The notes under the pieces: model-generated | What the model saw: only the letters and a program-made list of their open reading frames with translations | Told to the model about the DNA's origin: nothing | The model's database searches: none | Assembly: GCA_032209605.1 (NCBI GenBank) | Contig: JASFXZ010000010.1 | Span: forward strand, 8,639,385-8,703,384 | DNA length: 64,000 nucleotides | From: Mactromeris polynyma | Taxonomy: Eukaryota > Mollusca > Bivalvia > Venerida > Mactridae | Direction: 5' to 3' | Shown: positions 59,841 through 64,000 of the stretch, piece by piece | Layout: every line of letters begins with the position of its first letter | How positions within the stretch are numbered: position 1 is the stretch's first letter | Position numbers and translations under genes: made by a program

Positions 59841-62800
59841 CAATAATTGATCCATAAAAGTTATAAACCATTACACACATACTAAAATAAACAAGGTCAA
59901 CATATTATAACCATGTAAGCAAGCAGCCTCAGTCTGTTCTGATCTCAGAAACTAAATTATTTATATCAGAATGAAAGAAAACAACACAATCTAGCAAAAT
60001 AAATAACCTTATACAGATTATAGAAAAAAGGAACTTAATGATTAGACCTAGCCATAAATCGGATAATTGTGAAAGGGAATTTCATAATAAGACAAAAAAA
60101 GAAATAAAATATGTATAAATATAATGAAAAACGAAGTAATTGTGCGTCCATAATGAGAAATTATGAAGTTGTGTTATGAAACAGTCATAGACACAATTAT
60201 ATATTTGTCGCTTATACGAAATGATATAAATGTATAAAGTGAACTGAATGTATAATAAAAGCAGAAGCAAAATGTAATGGATGGATATGTCCATATGATA
60301 AGAACACACTGCACAGAGAAGCGAAATGACGGTTTAATAAAAATACAAGCTTATTAACGCTATTATCATAGTAAAAGAGTTGAAGTTCATTTAGGCAAAC
60401 CTCGGACAGTATGCCATGATACAGGGACACCACATTAACATATTTAACAGTAAAACACAATCCACTAGGAACGGAATATATGGCTTACATGAAACAGGGA
60501 CAAAACATCAATATCAAATTTCATTATTAGACATAACAGTACAACACAAAAAGAACGGATTATATAGCTTAAGGATACTCTATAAACTTAACTACATGTA
60601 TATATTAAGTTCCAGAGCAAGAGTTAATGCCGAAAAAGTCCCGAACACAATCCAAAAAGATATTTTTATCGGTTAAAAGGGAGCGAAAAGCTGTCTTATC
60701 AATTTAGAATCTTGCTGGCGGTATTTATTCATTTAATATGTTAGGATTCGTTTTTCTTATATTTTATCAGTTTAACAAATAATTGATCAAGGTTACACAA
60801 TTGCAAAATGTGTGAACAGATCTCCATAATAAATTGGTTTGGCTAATCTAGGCACTGACAAAGATTTGACAGTAGTTCCATACTTTAAACCAATAAGTGG
60901 ATGCTTATAGTATACGTTACCAAAATTTCTTACATAACTTATGATAACGATAACCTTGTTTATAGATTAACTTGTAAGAAGAAAAATATATTTAGTTTCA
61001 CAGGTTGCGTCATCTAGGTTACAATTACAGCGCACAAATCTGATAAGTTGAGAAATATATACTGCATAAGAAAGCGCTCTTGAACTATCTCCGTCTAGTG
61101 AAGGAAATTTCATAATTTCGATATCATAATCATCACGTTTATTGTCTGCATAGTGTAGTAATAATGCCGTTTTCTATGAAAATATCTAAGTCAAGAAACG
61201 TGGAATTTGTGTCAAATGTATTGGCTCTCAATGTTGTTCGATAAATTGTATCCATCATAAGTGGAAAATATTAATTATCAATAAACAAAATATCATCTAT
61301 ATAATGTGAGGTATTATTGAAAGACCAATTATGTTCATTGTAGTTTCATTGGTTAATAATAACAAAAGCTTCTTTCTTTTAGTGGAACACAGTTCACATC
61401 TCCTCGGCTTAACGAGTTATGAAGAATTTCTGCAAAAGAAACAGACTGTAAAGTATATTTCAACTGAAGTTTGATTCTTAGACTTTTTATCTTACTTCAG
61501 GGGATCCTTGCATGCATTAATAGTATGGTCAAGATATAACATGCTCGACTATAGTAAAATATAAAGAGTTGATAACGATTTCATGAGGCGGTATTGTTTT
61601 CACATAACTTATGCATTAATGTCCCATTTTGTTTCTGTATTAGGAAACACAGCCTAAAGTAATAACGTCTGTTACTTGATGATGTCTCAATAATTACTTA
61701 CGTCAAGTTCTTTGAAATGTTGATGTCTAGAGGACTCATTAACTTTTCATAATAACAAATATGCCATAAGCACCCTTGTGGTACGAAAGATAATTATTCC
61801 ATATTGAAGAAGAAAAATAAGCATTAACAACGCGAAACAAGCTCAGGACTTATATTGACGTATACCGATCATAAAGTGCCTTTTAAATATGAATGTAACA
61901 CGAGACATCCAGCTGTAGGAACAGTAAGACTGCTTGTCTGTACACTTTTTCATGAAATTATTTCGCTGATAAATCCGAATTTTATTTAAGACTTATAAAC
62001 AGAACGATATCAATTGTTGCAATTTGCTAGCAGCAAAATCAAATTAAAGAAAATATTCCTCGACAACGTGAGCATGAATACTAAATAAACACACTTAATG
62101 TAACAGCACCACAACAATGTGTTTACTATGAATATTGAATCATATTTGTTCTTAAACAATGTGGATTTTCTTGTCGTTACCGGATGTTGACTTTTTAGCA
62201 CAAAAGGCACGTACAATGGTAAAACAATTTTATCCTCTATGATGCGATAACAATGTATACCATAAAAGTCTCTCGAAATTCATAACTTAATTACTTTTAA
62301 TCAACACGGATGTATAGCATTAAGTGTTAAGTCAACCTATCGAATGTTAATGCTAAATACCATTTATTAACAAATGCGAATGTTTTGTGTAAAAATACCG
62401 TACAGGAAGTGCCACAAAAAGTGCAAAGCCACCAAAAAAGCGCATATCTACTCCTTTTCATGTTTTTCCCAAACAAAAAAAATTAACTGGTGTTGATAAA
62501 ACGAAATGCATGTAGTAATGGCGATCTGATGCCCATCATTAGTATATTATTATCAATACTTCCTCGGGCCATATTTCGTCGTATAACAAGGATAATAATC
62601 ATTTTTTATTGAAAAGTACGATACACAAGACAAATAGAATGTGGTGCAGGGAATGTCATATTAACTAATCAAAACTACATTAGACAGATCTAGACAAAAG
62701 TAAAGGAAGGATGCATACGTAAGGAAGGACATAAAAACAATATCAATCGGTACTTGAGGTGCACAGATCACACAGCGATTGCAAACCCGAAAGAATGAGA

Positions 62801-64000
62801 CTGCCGAAATAAGGACACGAAAACCACACAACTCGGCATCATCGGCAAGTTCATTAACATGATCAAAAGCGTCTTCTGCGTATATAAATTGTATTCTTTT
62901 CATGTAATAACTATCCAATTATCAAAAATCACATTTACTAAAATTCACCTGAACAATGGAAAAGCCTTGTATGCTCCCATGGTCTTTTCTGTTGTTGAAT
63001 CGATTTTGCTATGTTGGATGCCAAAATAGCCGTCAATGTACTAACGCATTAACCATAATCCAATTGATAATAGCGCTAATCAGCGAACTAACTCAACTTG
63101 TCACGACATCAATAAACCTCGCTTTTATTAATGATATTCTGGTCAAATGAGGTTACACGCCAGTACGTCTTACAATATTTTCCAAAACCTTACTGAGCAT
63201 TTATATAAAGAGTGTGTCTGAGTTGAATGAAAGTATCTGGGTCACATTTAACTAGTAGCAACACAAACTGTTGTTTTCAAAAGACGAGAACGGCATAACG
63301 TTGCATATTGTGCTCCTGAGATAACAGATGACGAGTAAACATAAGAGCGGGAAACTAGGTTAAATTGACCGGTCGACAAGAAATATCTGTGTTTTTTTAA
63401 TTTGTCCTAAAAGTATGTGAATAACTTAGTTTTATATATGATGCAAATATTTAGAAACAAGTGTAATTACGACTCTTAATGGTATTTAATTATGCGTATT
63501 AATTATACCTCGTTTAAGTTCAATATAAAAAAGCCACTTAAACATTACTTTGTACGCAATAATGTATTTGTGAATTTCTGTAAACGAAACTGCAAACTAC
63601 ATGATGTGTATCCAATTGAAAACTACTTGTACGTCCAGGTAGTAGACCAAAACATTTTGCTTTTAGATATTTTTCGACCCCATCATCTGCTTTCATGCAA
63701 AAATTAAGCATATAGCTATTCCTTTTGCCGCTGTTTTCGCCGTGTTATAACATAATGATTTGAAAATCTACCATATAATCCGGGTAATAAATTGCGATAT
63801 TACGGCGGTAAATCGTTCTACGCTGTAATCCAGGACATTGCCCGTATCAAATTACCTAACAAGTCCACATAATTTCTTTTTTTTCAAAGGGAACTTTCAA
63901 TAGGATCAAACGCATTTTGGATTCTACAAACCAGGCGTTATCCTTTATAGGAAGCCATTAATGCGCATTTGCAATAACTTGGCCGATTAAGTCTTTCTAT
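59841..64000. other. Non-coding, little recognised
   Basis: AT-rich to the window end. A motif AGTGCCACAAAAAGTGCAAA at about 62410 belongs to the small dispersed family seen at 31770. Short frames at 62661-62918 and 63492-63707 have no recognisable content. Confidence 0.45.

Overview
This is an AT-rich, repeat-dense eukaryotic window from an animal. The best fit is a mollusc, probably a bivalve. That rests on a metazoan SLC6 transporter gene split by GT-AG introns, a tRNA-headed SINE with a mollusc-like core, a dispersed element beginning with a 'CTCACTTGAGC...GGTGAGC' hairpin of a kind I recall from bivalve genomes, and many small inverted-repeat elements. No operons, prokaryotic signals or viral genes are seen.

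1-13.6 kb (+ strand): the 3' half of a Na+/Cl--dependent SLC6 transporter of the GABA/taurine/betaine/creatine branch. Eight exons (766-869, 1621-1745, 2787-2899, 5934-6065, 7899-8001, 8986-9086, 11002-11169, 12965-13087) join in frame into 322 residues, from TM6 to the stop codon; the 5' half lies upstream of the window. The introns are crowded with repeats: a 15-bp minisatellite of about 2.1 kb, a degenerate ACGATACGAC array, a 276-bp tandem duplication, several MITE families (here called B, C, D and others), a mariner-type MITE and a SINE. Several MITEs sit 10-40 bp from splice sites, and a diverged inverted duplication flanks exon 7899-8001.

15.0-18.3 kb: a 49-bp satellite of about 67 units. 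It ends about 20-25 bp from the stop codon of the second gene, a minus-strand Ser-rich ORF (18342-19100) of unknown function, probably the last exon of a gene whose other exons I could not find. The two genes converge on the satellite.

19.1-64 kb: no convincing exon was found. This part is intergenic or long-intron DNA with a degenerate 24-bp array (20.3-21.3 kb), MITEs, a decayed LINE (41.0-42.3 kb), a 3.9-kb foldback structure with arms of about 300 bp (43.5-47.3 kb), and at least twelve copies of a dispersed repeat of about 200-310 bp ('family A'), three of them head-to-tail at 51.8-53.0 kb. Long ORFs over the 15-bp array are artefacts. All calls come from reading the sequence by eye; family names B, C, D and A are local labels.
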